Source of the DNA: Robertmurraya andreesenii
GTDB taxonomy: Bacteria; Bacillota; Bacilli; Bacillales; Cytobacillaceae
Direction: 5' to 3'
Assembly (NCBI RefSeq): GCF_030813005.1
Contig: NZ_JAUSTU010000009.1
Location: forward strand, 62,001 to 126,000
Length of the DNA: 64,000 nt
The position numbers and the translations under genes were made by a program. Under the pieces are notes generated by a model. It saw only the letters and a program-made list of their open reading frames with translations, did no database searches and was not told where the DNA came from. Positions 8,585-16,403 of this stretch are shown piece by piece; positions within the stretch are counted from its first letter, which is position 1, and every line of letters starts with the position of its first letter.

Positions 8585-9058
8585 TTAATCTTTTTCGATC
8601 GGAAAGCCTTCAGGAAACCAGAAAAGAGGATTCTCTCCTCGATCTCGAGCCATTTCGTAATGAACAGAGGTAAAGCCCATTTTATCCCAAAAACCGCGTG
8701 ATTTCATTCTTGCATTCGTCTTGATTGGAAGGCCCATCTCTTTTGCAAAGTTGACAAGCGCCTTGCCATAGCCTTTGTTTTGATAATCAGGGAGTACTTC
8801 AAGCTTCCATAGCTCGAGAAAATCATGGGGCGGCTCGAAATAACGATTGAATTTCGCTTCTACCCTATATAAGCTCATCCTAGCAACTAAAGTATCGCCA
8901 AAATAGATCCCGTAAAATGGCGATTCGCTATCATTATCAATAATATTTGCTTCCAAATCCTCAACCATTGAAAGCTCCTGCAAACCATACTCTTTAAACC
9001 TTTTAAATTCTTCTAATGTTTTGTAGTTTACCCTTAGTTTCTCTACTTTGTATTCCAT
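8585..9058 (-). CDS. ylbP: GNAT family N-acetyltransferase YlbP
   Basis: Predicted acetyl-CoA-dependent acetyltransferase of 157 residues. The acetyl-CoA binding motif A region reads LEVLPDYQNKGYGKALVNFAKEMG (about 88-111). The protein keeps the family ending WFPEGFP. The substrate is unknown. The ATG at 9058 is preceded on the minus strand by GGGGGA. It is divergent from the biotin carrier gene, leaving about 200 bases for promoters. Confidence 0.88.
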   Translation of the reverse strand: MEYKVEKLRVNYKTLEEFKRFKEYGLQELSMVEDLEANIIDNDSESPFYGIYFGDTLVARMSLYRVEAKFNRYFEPPHDFLELWKLEVLPDYQNKGYGKALVNFAKEMGLPIKTNARMKSRGFWDKMGFTSVHYEMARDRGENPLFWFPEGFPIEKD

Positions 9059-9116
9059 GTTCCATCCCCCTTAGCCAATCTAGAATCATGTTCAATCTGT
9101 TAGCTTCATATAATAA

Positions 9117-9145
9117 TTGAGTAATACTTATATTCATTATATAAC
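9117..9145 (+). promoter_or_regulatory. Candidate sigma-A promoter of the carboxylase operon
   Basis: TTGAGT (9117-9122), a 17-base spacer and TATAAC (9140-9145) are a good sigma-A match. It lies about 110 bases before the biotin carrier start, with a cre site just downstream. Confidence 0.55.
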
Positions 9146-9172
9146 AAGAATTTCGAAAATACCTATAAAAAG

Positions 9173-9187
9173 AGGAAGCGTTTTCAA
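9173..9187 (-). promoter_or_regulatory. Candidate CcpA binding site (cre)
   Basis: On the minus strand TTGAAAACGCTTCCT satisfies every position of the cre consensus WTGNAANCGNWNNCW. It lies about 28-42 bases downstream of the predicted -10, a position where CcpA represses by roadblock. About one match is expected by chance in this window, so context carries much of the weight. Confidence 0.5.
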
Positions 9188-9255
9188 AATAAAGAAGGGA
9201 AATGGCGAAATTGTGTAGAAATGAAGTTAGGAAAACATGTAATGGAGGGGATGTC

Positions 9256-9468
9256 ATGAAAACGATCAATTCCACAATGGCGGGCATCGTGTCGAATGTG
9301 CTTGTTGGCAAAGGGGATGCCATCGAAATTGGACAAGAGGTGGTCATCATAGAATCAATGAAGATGCAAATCCCGATAGAAACTGATATAGAAGGGGTAA
9401 TTAGTGAAGTGAAGGTCAATGCAGGAGATTTCATCAACGAAGGAGATGTTTTGCTTATCATAGAGTAA
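9256..9468 (+). CDS. Biotin/lipoyl attachment domain protein (acyl-CoA carboxylase carrier subunit)
   Basis: Stand-alone 70-residue biotinyl domain. The biotinylated lysine is in ESMKM (residues 35-39), flanked by the usual G-x-G-D turns. It resembles the small carrier YngHB of B. subtilis. The start is the ATG at 9256 with GGAGGGG 6-12 bases upstream, not the earlier in-frame ATG at 9202, which lacks a ribosome site. The carboxyltransferase gene follows after 31 bases. No biotin carboxylase gene is in the window, so that subunit must be supplied from elsewhere. Confidence 0.88.
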   Translation: MKTINSTMAGIVSNVLVGKGDAIEIGQEVVIIESMKMQIPIETDIEGVISEVKVNAGDFINEGDVLLIIE

Positions 9469-9499
9469 AAATTTCCAAGGATCATTTAGGAGGGGTAGG

Positions 9500-11035
9500 A
9501 TGCGGAATACATTATCAGAAACGATACTTGACAAAAAACAGAAAATATTGGCGGGTGGAGCCCCGAAATATCATGAAAAACTGAAAGAACAAAAAAAGCT
9601 TTTTGTCCGCAAGCGACTCGAGCTTCTTTTTGATGACGGACAATACGAAGAGGATGGCCTCTATGCAAATTATGAGGCTAAGGATCTTCCGGCTGATGGT
9701 GTGGTCACTGCAATCGGCAAGGTGCATGGGCAAACCGTTTGTGTGATGGCGAATGATTCGACTGTTAAGGCTGGTTCATGGGGGGCCAGAACGGTGGAGA
9801 AGATCATTCGCATTCAGGAAACAGCAGAAAGGCTGAAGGTGCCATTATTTTATTTAGTCGATTCGGCTGGGGCAAGAATCACCGATCAACTAGACATGTT
9901 TCCTAATCGAAGGGGAGCAGGGCGGATTTTTCATAATCAAGTCAAATTATCAGGAATGATTCCGCAAATCTGTCTATTATTTGGGCCATCTGCAGCAGGT
10001 GGCGCTTATATTCCGGCTTTTTGTGATATTGTCATTATGGTTGACCAGAATGCATCCATGTATCTAGGGTCACCACGGATGGCTGAAAAAGTGATTGGTG
10101 AAAAGGTTACTTTAGAAGAAATGGGCGGAGCAAGGATACACTGTACGGTTAGTGGCTGTGGGGATGTTCTTGTCTTTAGTGAAGAGGAAGCTATTGAATC
10201 GGCAAGAAGATATTTTTCTTATTTCCCGGCAAACTTTCAAGGGCGGCCAAAGAGATTGCCTTCATTAGACCCAAAACCAGGAAGAGCGCTTGATGAGATT
10301 ATTCCAAGCCACCAAAATGCTCCATTTGATATGTATGAGTGCATTGACTCGCTCATTGATGAGGGGAGCTTTTATGAAATCAAGAAGCTATTTGCTCCAG
10401 AATTAATTACGGGACTTGCTCGAATCGATGGACGGGTAGTCGGGATTATTGCCAATCAGCCAAAGGTAAAAGGTGGGGTATTGTTCGTTGATTCCGCCGA
10501 TAAAGGGGCGAAGTTCATTCAATTATGTGATGCCTTCCATATCCCACTTATTTTCCTGGCGGATGTTCCAGGCTTTATGATCGGAACGAAGGTGGAGCGC
10601 GCAGGAATCATTCGTCATGGGGCAAAGCTAATTGCTGCGATGAGCTCTGCAACCGTACCCAAAATATCCGTTATTGTTAGAAAAGCCTATGGTGCAGGAC
10701 TCTATGCCATGGCTGGCCCGGCCTTTGAGCCAGATTATTGTGTGGCACTGCCAACGGCTCAAATTGCTGTTATGGGCCCAGAGGCGGCTGTCAATGCTGT
10801 TTACTCAAACAAAATTAATGAAATAGAGGATCCTAAGGAAAAAATCGCTTTTATTCAACAAAAGGAACGGGAGTATAAAGAGCATATTGATATTTACAAA
10901 TTAGCTTCTGAATTAATCGTGGATGACATTGTGGCCCCGTCCCAATTAAGAGACACCTTAATGAAAAGACTATGCTATTATGAGACGAAGGACGTTGTCA
11001 CCACCGTTAAAAAACACCCGGTTTACCCAGTTTAA
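9500..11035 (+). CDS. Acyl-CoA carboxylase carboxyltransferase subunit (YngE/MccB type)
   Basis: Moves the carboxyl group from carboxybiotin to an acyl-CoA. The 511-residue chain holds both crotonase-like halves. The N-terminal half includes DSAGARITDQLDMFPNRRGAG and GPSAAGGAYIPAFCD. The C-terminal half includes FLADVPGFMIGTKVERAGIIRHGAKL and AYGAGLYAMAGPAFEP. These match methylcrotonyl-CoA and propionyl-CoA carboxylase beta chains; B. subtilis YngE is the closest named relative I recognise. The substrate cannot be fixed from sequence. Start ATG at 9500 with AGGAGGGG 5 bases upstream. Cotranscribed with the carrier protein and ended by a terminator. Confidence 0.9.
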   Translation: MRNTLSETILDKKQKILAGGAPKYHEKLKEQKKLFVRKRLELLFDDGQYEEDGLYANYEAKDLPADGVVTAIGKVHGQTVCVMANDSTVKAGSWGARTVEKIIRIQETAERLKVPLFYLVDSAGARITDQLDMFPNRRGAGRIFHNQVKLSGMIPQICLLFGPSAAGGAYIPAFCDIVIMVDQNASMYLGSPRMAEKVIGEKVTLEEMGGARIHCTVSGCGDVLVFSEEEAIESARRYFSYFPANFQGRPKRLPSLDPKPGRALDEIIPSHQNAPFDMYECIDSLIDEGSFYEIKKLFAPELITGLARIDGRVVGIIANQPKVKGGVLFVDSADKGAKFIQLCDAFHIPLIFLADVPGFMIGTKVERAGIIRHGAKLIAAMSSATVPKISVIVRKAYGAGLYAMAGPAFEPDYCVALPTAQIAVMGPEAAVNAVYSNKINEIEDPKEKIAFIQQKEREYKEHIDIYKLASELIVDDIVAPSQLRDTLMKRLCYYETKDVVTTVKKHPVYPV

Positions 11036-11044
11036 GGAAGATTG

Positions 11045-11076
11045 AACCCCTAAATAAGGGGTTTTTCTTTTTTTAT
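11045..11076 (+). terminator. Intrinsic terminator of the carboxylase operon
   Basis: AACCCC, loop TAAATA, AGGGGTT followed by a long T-rich tract. Confidence 0.85.
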
Positions 11077-11152
11077 CGGCTCTTTTCTCATTACTCGGAC
11101 AAACCTCTCTTCTGTTTGATAAAATGTAAATAAAAAGAAACGGAGCGATAGG

Positions 11153-12052
11153 ATGAAGATAGCGATTGTTGGGGGCGGAGCCATCGGTCTATTGTTTTCC
11201 TTTTACCTTAATCAGCATCATGAAGTTGTATTATATGTCAGGAATATACAACAAAGGGATAGGATTCAAGCAAAAGGGATACATTTAACGAATCACCAAG
11301 GCTCCTTTAGCACGAAAGTTGAGGTTAGATTAGCCTCTGAATGGGGAAAAGGTGGTGAGGACCTTTCTATTATTTGTGTTAAACAGTATCATTTACAATC
11401 ACTCCTTGAGAATAAAAAAATCGAAGCCCATCATCCACTGCTTTTTCTTCAAAATGGAATGGGTCATCTGGAATATATCGATAGATTGAATTTGCGCTTT
11501 GTACTTGTTGGAGCTGTGGAACATGGTGCATACCGTACCGATGATGACAGTGTCGTACATAAAGGGGAAGGTCAGACCAGGATCGCTTTCTATAAGGGTG
11601 CGGATCAGGAGTTTTTAGATACATTAATCAAACCCTTTCACCAAAGCTTTCCATTTCAAAAAGAGGATGACTTCAAGGAGATGCTTCAGAAGAAGCTCGT
11701 TGTGAATGCGATTATTAATCCACTTACTGCGCTTTTAAAGGTTCAAAATGGGGCTCTCATTGAAAATCCACATTTTTTTCAAACATTTCGGGAACTTTTT
11801 GTCGAAATTAAAGGAATTTTGAGGTTAGAGAAGGAAGAATTATATTATCAAAACGTTGTAGAGGTTTGTAGAAATACGAGCCAAAATCGATCCTCCATGC
11901 TAAAGGATGTAGAGGAAGGCCGTCCTACAGAAATAGATGCCATCTTAGGGTATCTGATTAAGCAGGCAAACGAGAAAAATATGCAAGCACCACTCATAAA
12001 CGCTCTCTTTCATCTTATTAAAGGAAACGAGCTGGAAAAAGGAGGGAAGTAG
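11153..12052 (+). CDS. panE: 2-dehydropantoate 2-reductase
   Basis: NADPH-dependent reduction of ketopantoate to pantoate, on the route to pantothenate and CoA (ylbQ in B. subtilis). The N-terminal Rossmann motif is GGGAIGLLF (7-15). The catalytic lysine region KLVVNAIINPLTALL is at about 180-194. 299 residues is normal. Start ATG at 11153 with GGAG about 7 bases upstream. It is followed after one base by the DUF3397 gene, forming a two-gene unit. Confidence 0.9.
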   Translation: MKIAIVGGGAIGLLFSFYLNQHHEVVLYVRNIQQRDRIQAKGIHLTNHQGSFSTKVEVRLASEWGKGGEDLSIICVKQYHLQSLLENKKIEAHHPLLFLQNGMGHLEYIDRLNLRFVLVGAVEHGAYRTDDDSVVHKGEGQTRIAFYKGADQEFLDTLIKPFHQSFPFQKEDDFKEMLQKKLVVNAIINPLTALLKVQNGALIENPHFFQTFRELFVEIKGILRLEKEELYYQNVVEVCRNTSQNRSSMLKDVEEGRPTEIDAILGYLIKQANEKNMQAPLINALFHLIKGNELEKGGK

Positions 12053-12053
12053 A

Positions 12054-12443
12054 ATGTCTGCAATTTTTTCAAATTTGGCAGCAGCGTTTGTGACCATCCC
12101 CATACTTGGCTATATTCTAATCTTTGTGATAAGCAAAATGGTAACGAAGAAACACCGTCGATCCGTTCAAATCGCATTAGATGGGAGCACTTTATTATTT
12201 ATTCTTTCTGTTCATTATTTAATTATAGCCATATGGAAGGTTTCGCTTCTTTGGGCAATTATTTTACTTATGCTTTGTATAGGAATTATTGTTGTATTTG
12301 TCCATTGGAAGGTGAAAGAAGAGATTGATTATCCAAAGGTCTTCCGAGGTTTTTGGCGCTTCAACTTTCTTGTTTTCTTCTCGCTGTATACCATTTTGCT
12401 GATCATCGGCATCGTTCAAAGCGTTTCAAGTGCGGTATCATAG
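12054..12443 (+). CDS. DUF3397 family membrane protein
   Basis: Small integral membrane protein of 129 residues with four hydrophobic segments (about 9-27, 40-63, 65-85, 104-125). It matches the DUF3397 family that sits between panE and bshC in many Bacillaceae. Function unknown. The ATG at 12054 directly follows the panE stop codon, with AGGAGGGAAG as ribosome site, so it is translationally linked to panE. Downstream are the tandem structured repeats, not a simple terminator. Confidence 0.75.
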   Translation: MSAIFSNLAAAFVTIPILGYILIFVISKMVTKKHRRSVQIALDGSTLLFILSVHYLIIAIWKVSLLWAIILLMLCIGIIVVFVHWKVKEEIDYPKVFRGFWRFNFLVFFSLYTILLIIGIVQSVSSAVS

Positions 12444-12451
12444 TTTGGCTT

Positions 12452-12494
12452 CCGCTTGTTTGGGCTGACCAAGGCGCTCTCCGCTTTTCTTTTT
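12452..12494 (+). repeat. Partial end of a structured repeat (copy 0)
   Basis: CTGACCAAGGCGCT and the CCGCTTTTCTT trailer equal the right end of copy 2 (12720-12745). This is a third, truncated unit at the left of the array. Confidence 0.75.
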
Positions 12495-12620
12495 GTCTAG
12501 CTCCGAGCGCTATCGGCTCGAGGTCACAAGCCAATCCGTCAAGGAGGTTGAAATGCAAACCTCCATGCCGGCTCGTCTTGTGCTTGTCGCCGATGGGCAA
12601 GCGCTCTCCGCTTTTCTTAT
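12495..12620 (+). repeat. Structured palindromic repeat, copy 1 of a tandem pair
   Basis: Unit of about 126 bp starting GTCTAGCTCC. Nested stems: AGCGC (12506) with GCGCT (12601), CGGC (12514) with GCCG (12589), CACAAG (12525) with CTTGTG (12577), and GGAGGTT (12543) with AACCTCC (12558). Two of these stems differ from copy 2 by paired changes that keep pairing. The 12444-12826 gap holds nothing else recognisable. Confidence 0.85.
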
Positions 12621-12745
12621 TGTCTAGCTCCAGCGCCTAGCCCCTCGAGGTCATAAGCCAATCCGTCAAGGAGGTTAAAAAGCAAACCTCCATGCCAGCT
12701 TGTCTTATGCTTGTCGGGGCTGACCAAGGCGCTTCCGCTTTTCTT
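12621..12745 (+). repeat. Structured palindromic repeat, copy 2 of a tandem pair
   Basis: Same layout as copy 1, offset 127 bp. Stems: GCGCC (12633) with GGCGC (12728), GCCCC (12640) with GGGGC (12716), CATAAG (12652) with CTTATG (12704), and GGAGGTT (12670) with AACCTCC (12685). It looks like one of the palindromic intergenic repeats scattered through Bacillaceae genomes; I cannot assign it to a named family. Confidence 0.85.
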
Positions 12746-12826
12746 GTAAGCAAAGTTTTTTTCTTTCTTTTTATTCAATGCTATACTCATACGTAGAAAA
12801 CTGTCGCTTAGAAAGGAAGTTCATAC

Positions 12827-14461
12827 ATGGAGATAGCGGATCTATCGCTCCCAGCTACAAACAAGTTTGCCAGCGAATACTATTATGGGACTGAGGAAAT
12901 CAAGTCCTTTTTTCACTATAATTATCAAGACGGGGCTCATTATTCCGAGCGTTTGAATGAATTGTCGGAACGTATATTTATGAGGGAGGAGCTAGCTGAC
13001 CATATCGCATCCTTCATGAAGCCCTTTCCAACCTCATCTAAGGTAAAGGAGTCCCTTGAGAAGCTCAAACAATCAAATAGTGTGGTTGTCATTGGTGGAC
13101 AGCAGGCTGGAATTCTAACAGGCCCTTTGTACTCCATACATAAAGTCATTTCTATTATCGCCTTTGCTAAGCAAAAGGAAGAAGAGCTTGGTGTTCCTGT
13201 CGTACCGATTTTCTGGATTGCTGGGGAGGACCATGATTATGCTGAGGTCAACCATATTTATTTGGAAAATGATCGCAAGCTGGAGAAATGGGTGTATCCT
13301 AATAAAATAATGGACAAAAGAATGGTCACGGATTGTCCATTAAATAAAGAGCTCTGTCAAACGTGGATTCAAGAGGTGATTGCCACCTTTGGAGAAACGG
13401 ATCATACAAAGGAACTGATTGCTTTTTCAAAAAGGGCCATTGACGTTTCTGAAACGTTTGTTGATTTCTTTGCCTACATTGTGATGGAGCTGTTTAAGGA
13501 GTTTGGATTGCTTCTTGTTGATTCAGGAAATCGAGAGCTGAGACAGCTTGAGAAAAAAATCCTTGCTGAACAAATTAACAAGGCTGAACAAATTACCTCA
13601 GCCGTATGGAGACAGCAAGCGGAGCTCGACAAACATGGATACAGTAAAACCATAGATATGTCCAAAAATGCAGCAAATCTCTTCTATTATGATGAGGAGC
13701 ATTTTGAAAGGATTCTTCTCGAATTTGACAGCGAGCAACATCTGTTTACAGGTAAAAATGGCTCGCTCTCCTTTTCAATGGATGAGCTTCTTTCCCTCGC
13801 TAACAAGCATCCAGAGCGCCTAAGCAATAATGTTGTCACAAGACCACTAATGCAGGAAAATTTATTTCCGACATTGGCCTTCGTTGCAGGGCCGGGAGAA
13901 ATAGCCTACTGGGCAGAGCTAAAACAAGCATTTGAAGAATTTGGGATGAAAATGCCACCGATCATTCCGAGGATTAACATTACGTTAGTGGAAAGAGATA
14001 TTGCGGCAGATTTGGCCCAGATGCAATTAGATTTTGAACATGTCCTGAAAAACGGTCTCACAGAAGAAGTAAATACCTTTATGGAATCGGTTAAAGACCC
14101 AAATCTAGTACATCTGTTTACAGAAACAAAAAATCTGTTCGCGGAGAATTATGGAAAAATAAAGCAGCATGCCGAAAAGGACTACCGAGGTCTCATTCCA
14201 TTAATGCAAAAAAATGAAAAACTTCTTTTAGAACAAATTATGTTTATGGAAGGAAAATTTGAAGAGGCGCTGAAGCTAAAATATGATGTCACCATGCGCA
14301 AATACGCTCAAATTGAAAATTCATTAAGACCAAATGGTGGCCCACAGGAAAGAACATTAAATATCTTCTACTTCCTAAATAAATACGGCTTGAATTTTGT
14401 GGAGCAATTGACGAACCTTCCATTTGAATTTGATGGAAAGCATAAAATAGTAAGGATTTAA
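12827..14461 (+). CDS. bshC: Bacillithiol biosynthesis cysteine-adding enzyme BshC
   Basis: Putative cysteine ligase for the last step of bacillithiol synthesis, adding Cys to GlcN-malate (yllA in B. subtilis). The 544-residue length and the motifs VVIGGQQAGILTGPLYSIHK (about 87-106) and PVFWIAGEDHDYAEVNH-like (about 126-143) are characteristic. A C-terminal coiled coil spans roughly 380-470. Start ATG at 12827 with GAAAGGA upstream. It lies between the tandem repeats and the mraZ cluster, the usual place in Bacillaceae, and ends in its own terminator. Confidence 0.93.
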   Translation: MEIADLSLPATNKFASEYYYGTEEIKSFFHYNYQDGAHYSERLNELSERIFMREELADHIASFMKPFPTSSKVKESLEKLKQSNSVVVIGGQQAGILTGPLYSIHKVISIIAFAKQKEEELGVPVVPIFWIAGEDHDYAEVNHIYLENDRKLEKWVYPNKIMDKRMVTDCPLNKELCQTWIQEVIATFGETDHTKELIAFSKRAIDVSETFVDFFAYIVMELFKEFGLLLVDSGNRELRQLEKKILAEQINKAEQITSAVWRQQAELDKHGYSKTIDMSKNAANLFYYDEEHFERILLEFDSEQHLFTGKNGSLSFSMDELLSLANKHPERLSNNVVTRPLMQENLFPTLAFVAGPGEIAYWAELKQAFEEFGMKMPPIIPRINITLVERDIAADLAQMQLDFEHVLKNGLTEEVNTFMESVKDPNLVHLFTETKNLFAENYGKIKQHAEKDYRGLIPLMQKNEKLLLEQIMFMEGKFEEALKLKYDVTMRKYAQIENSLRPNGGPQERTLNIFYFLNKYGLNFVEQLTNLPFEFDGKHKIVRI

Positions 14462-14465
14462 ACGA

Positions 14466-14499
14466 AAGGACTTTATCTTCGGATGAAGTCTTTTTTTAT
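14466..14499 (+). terminator. Intrinsic terminator of bshC
   Basis: GACTTTATC, tetraloop TTCG, GATGAAGTC (one G-T pair) followed by seven Ts. Confidence 0.88.
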
Positions 14500-14544
14500 T
14501 TTTTGGAAGGAATTTTTAACAATTAGTAGAATTAATAAAAATAT

Positions 14545-14574
14545 GTGGAGGAAAGTGGGGGATTGTGGTACATT
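14545..14574 (+). promoter_or_regulatory. GTGG direct repeats, probable MraZ operator
   Basis: GTGG recurs exactly every 10 bases at 14545, 14555 and 14565 (GTGGAGGAAA, GTGGGGGATT, GTGGTACATT). MraZ is known to bind short direct repeats just upstream of its own gene, with a GTGG-type core in B. subtilis. The array begins 56 bases before the mraZ ATG, consistent with autoregulation of the division operon. Confidence 0.7.
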
Positions 14575-14600
14575 TAGGATGGAGAGTGGGGGTAGTAGGC

Positions 14601-15032
14601 ATGTTCATGGGTGAATACCATCATAATGTTGATACGAAGGGCCGTTTGATCGTGCCTGCCAAGTTCCGTGAACATCTAGGTGATACCTTTGTGTTAACTC
14701 GCGGCTTGGATCAATGCTTGTTTGGTTACCCCATTTCTGAATGGGCTCTTATTGAGGAGAAGCTGAAAGGCTTACCTTTAACAAAAAAAGATGCTCGTGC
14801 CTTCACCCGATTTTTCTTTTCTGGTGCCACAGAATGTGAACTGGATAAGCAAGGAAGGATCAATATTTCCTCTCCCCTCATGCAATACGCAAAACTTGAT
14901 AAAGAGTGCGTTGTTTTAGGTGTTTCCAATCGTATTGAGATATGGAGTAAGGATCTTTGGGAAGACTATTTTACAGAGTCAGAGGAATCCTTTGCGGAAA
15001 TTGCAGAGAATATGATTGGTTTTGATATCTAG
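14601..15032 (+). CDS. mraZ: Transcriptional regulator MraZ
   Basis: AbrB-like DNA-binding protein that controls the dcw (division and cell wall) operon through repeats next to its own promoter. It has the two DxxxR repeats, DTKGRLIVP (about 11-19) and DKQGRINIS (about 84-92). The start is the ATG at 14601, giving 143 residues beginning MFMGEYHHN, the same length as B. subtilis MraZ. AGTGGGGG lies about 8 bases upstream. The longer reading frame from the GTG at 14565 begins inside the operator and is rejected. Confidence 0.94.
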   Translation: MFMGEYHHNVDTKGRLIVPAKFREHLGDTFVLTRGLDQCLFGYPISEWALIEEKLKGLPLTKKDARAFTRFFFSGATECELDKQGRINISSPLMQYAKLDKECVVLGVSNRIEIWSKDLWEDYFTESEESFAEIAENMIGFDI

Positions 15033-15066
15033 TTGGAACCAATGAATACGATTGGAGTGAACAGCT

Positions 15067-15999
15067 TTGTTTGAACATAAGACAGTTCTTTTACATGAAA
15101 CAGTAGATGGCTTGAATATCAAGCCTCATGGCATATATGTCGATTGCACGATGGGTGGGGCAGGGCATTCGTCCCTCATCCTATCGAAGCTTTCACCTGA
15201 AGGGAAGCTAATCGCCTTTGATCAGGATGAAACGGCTATAGCGAATGCAAGAGAAAGGCTATCTCAATACAGTGATCAAATGACCATTATTAAGAGTAAC
15301 TTTCTCCATTTAAAAGAGGAACTGAATCTAAGAGGAATCACGCAGGTTGACGGAATTCTCTATGATCTCGGGGTTTCCTCCCCTCAGCTCGATACACCAG
15401 AAAGGGGCTTCAGCTATCACCATGACGCTCCTCTAGATATGCGGATGGACCAGGAAGCATCATTATCCGCTTATGATGTCGTCAATCATTGGAGCTTTGG
15501 TGATCTCTTGAGAATATTTCATCAATATGGCGAGGAGAAATTCTCAAAGCAAATTGCCAGAAAAATTGAAGCTGCACGAGAGAAAAAGCCCATCGAAACA
15601 ACCGGTGAGCTTGTTGAATTAATTAAAGATGCGATTCCAGCACCTGCAAGAAGAAAAGGTGGCCATCCAGCCAAACGAATTTTTCAGGCGATCCGAATTG
15701 CTGTTAATGATGAATTAGGGGTATTCGAAAAATCGCTGCATCAGGCAATCGAGCTGCTTTCGCCTGGTGGAAGAATAAGTGTAATAACTTTTCATTCCTT
15801 AGAGGATCGGATTTGTAAAGTTACATTTAAAAAGGCAAGCGAAGTTTCTAATTTGCCGCCAGGTCTACCAGTCATTCCTGATGAATACAAACCAATCTTA
15901 AAGCTCATCACGAGAAAACCGATCGTCCCCACAGACGAAGAACTAGAGGAAAATAATCGTGCAAGATCCGCAAAATTAAGAATCGCGGAGAAAATCTAA
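15067..15999 (+). CDS. rsmH: 16S rRNA (cytosine(1402)-N(4))-methyltransferase RsmH
   Basis: Methylates N4 of C1402 in the ribosomal P site of 16S rRNA (mraW). The SAM motif is VDCTMGGAGHSSLIL (about 25-39). The family stretches YDLGVSSPQLDTPERGFSY and DAPLDMRMD follow at about 98-125. 310 residues is standard. The start is a TTG at 15067, supported by GGAGTGAA about 7 bases upstream and by the conserved beginning MFEHKTVLLHETVDGL. It is the second gene of the mra operon. Confidence 0.95.
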   Translation: MFEHKTVLLHETVDGLNIKPHGIYVDCTMGGAGHSSLILSKLSPEGKLIAFDQDETAIANARERLSQYSDQMTIIKSNFLHLKEELNLRGITQVDGILYDLGVSSPQLDTPERGFSYHHDAPLDMRMDQEASLSAYDVVNHWSFGDLLRIFHQYGEEKFSKQIARKIEAAREKKPIETTGELVELIKDAIPAPARRKGGHPAKRIFQAIRIAVNDELGVFEKSLHQAIELLSPGGRISVITFHSLEDRICKVTFKKASEVSNLPPGLPVIPDEYKPILKLITRKPIVPTDEELEENNRARSAKLRIAEKI

Positions 16000-16037
16000 G
16001 AATAGTGCCATATCTAAATTTCCAAGGAGGGAACAGA

Positions 16038-16403
16038 ATGGGAAACTTGGCAAGGAAGCTGCAACAGGAACAACAGCAAGTTCAGCAACAAAAACAAAAA
16101 AAAGCGATTGAGAAAGCGAAAAAGAATCGATTTTCCTTCTCACCAGGAGAGAAAATTTTGGGGTTAATCTTCAGTGCAGCTCTTTGTTTTGGTGCTGTCC
16201 AAATGATCTCCAATCAAGCGGCAATCTACGAAATTAATAAAGACATTCAGGAAACCTCTGCAAAAATCCAATCCCAGGAAAGAGTGAACGCTGATCTTTC
16301 GATGCAGGTAGAAGAGTTAAGTACATATGAAAGAATCTGGGCCAAGGCGAAAGAACTGGGTCTAAATCTTAATGAGAATAATGTTAAGGTTGTGCAAGAT
16401 TAA
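16038..16403 (+). CDS. ftsL: Cell division protein FtsL
   Basis: Bitopic divisome protein that pairs with DivIC and DivIB and helps activate the septal synthase. It has a glutamine-rich basic cytoplasmic tail (about 1-38), one transmembrane segment (about 40-57) and an extracellular leucine-zipper-like coiled coil (about 60-105). The start is the ATG at 16038 with AAGGAGGG 7 bases upstream, giving 121 residues; an earlier in-frame start has no ribosome site. Its stop codon overlaps the pbpB start (TAATG), so the two are translationally coupled. Confidence 0.9.
   Translation: MGNLARKLQQEQQQVQQQKQKKAIEKAKKNRFSFSPGEKILGLIFSAALCFGAVQMISNQAAIYEINKDIQETSAKIQSQERVNADLSMQVEELSTYERIWAKAKELGLNLNENNVKVVQD

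Noticed and set aside
9003..9485. 160-residue minus-strand frame opposite the biotin carrier gene
   Set aside because: Antisense to a recognised biotinyl domain; composition is that of a shadow frame and it has no ribosome site.
12353..12640. 95-residue plus-strand frame over the DUF3397 end and the tandem repeat
   Set aside because: It is out of frame with DUF3397 and mostly translates the palindromic repeat.
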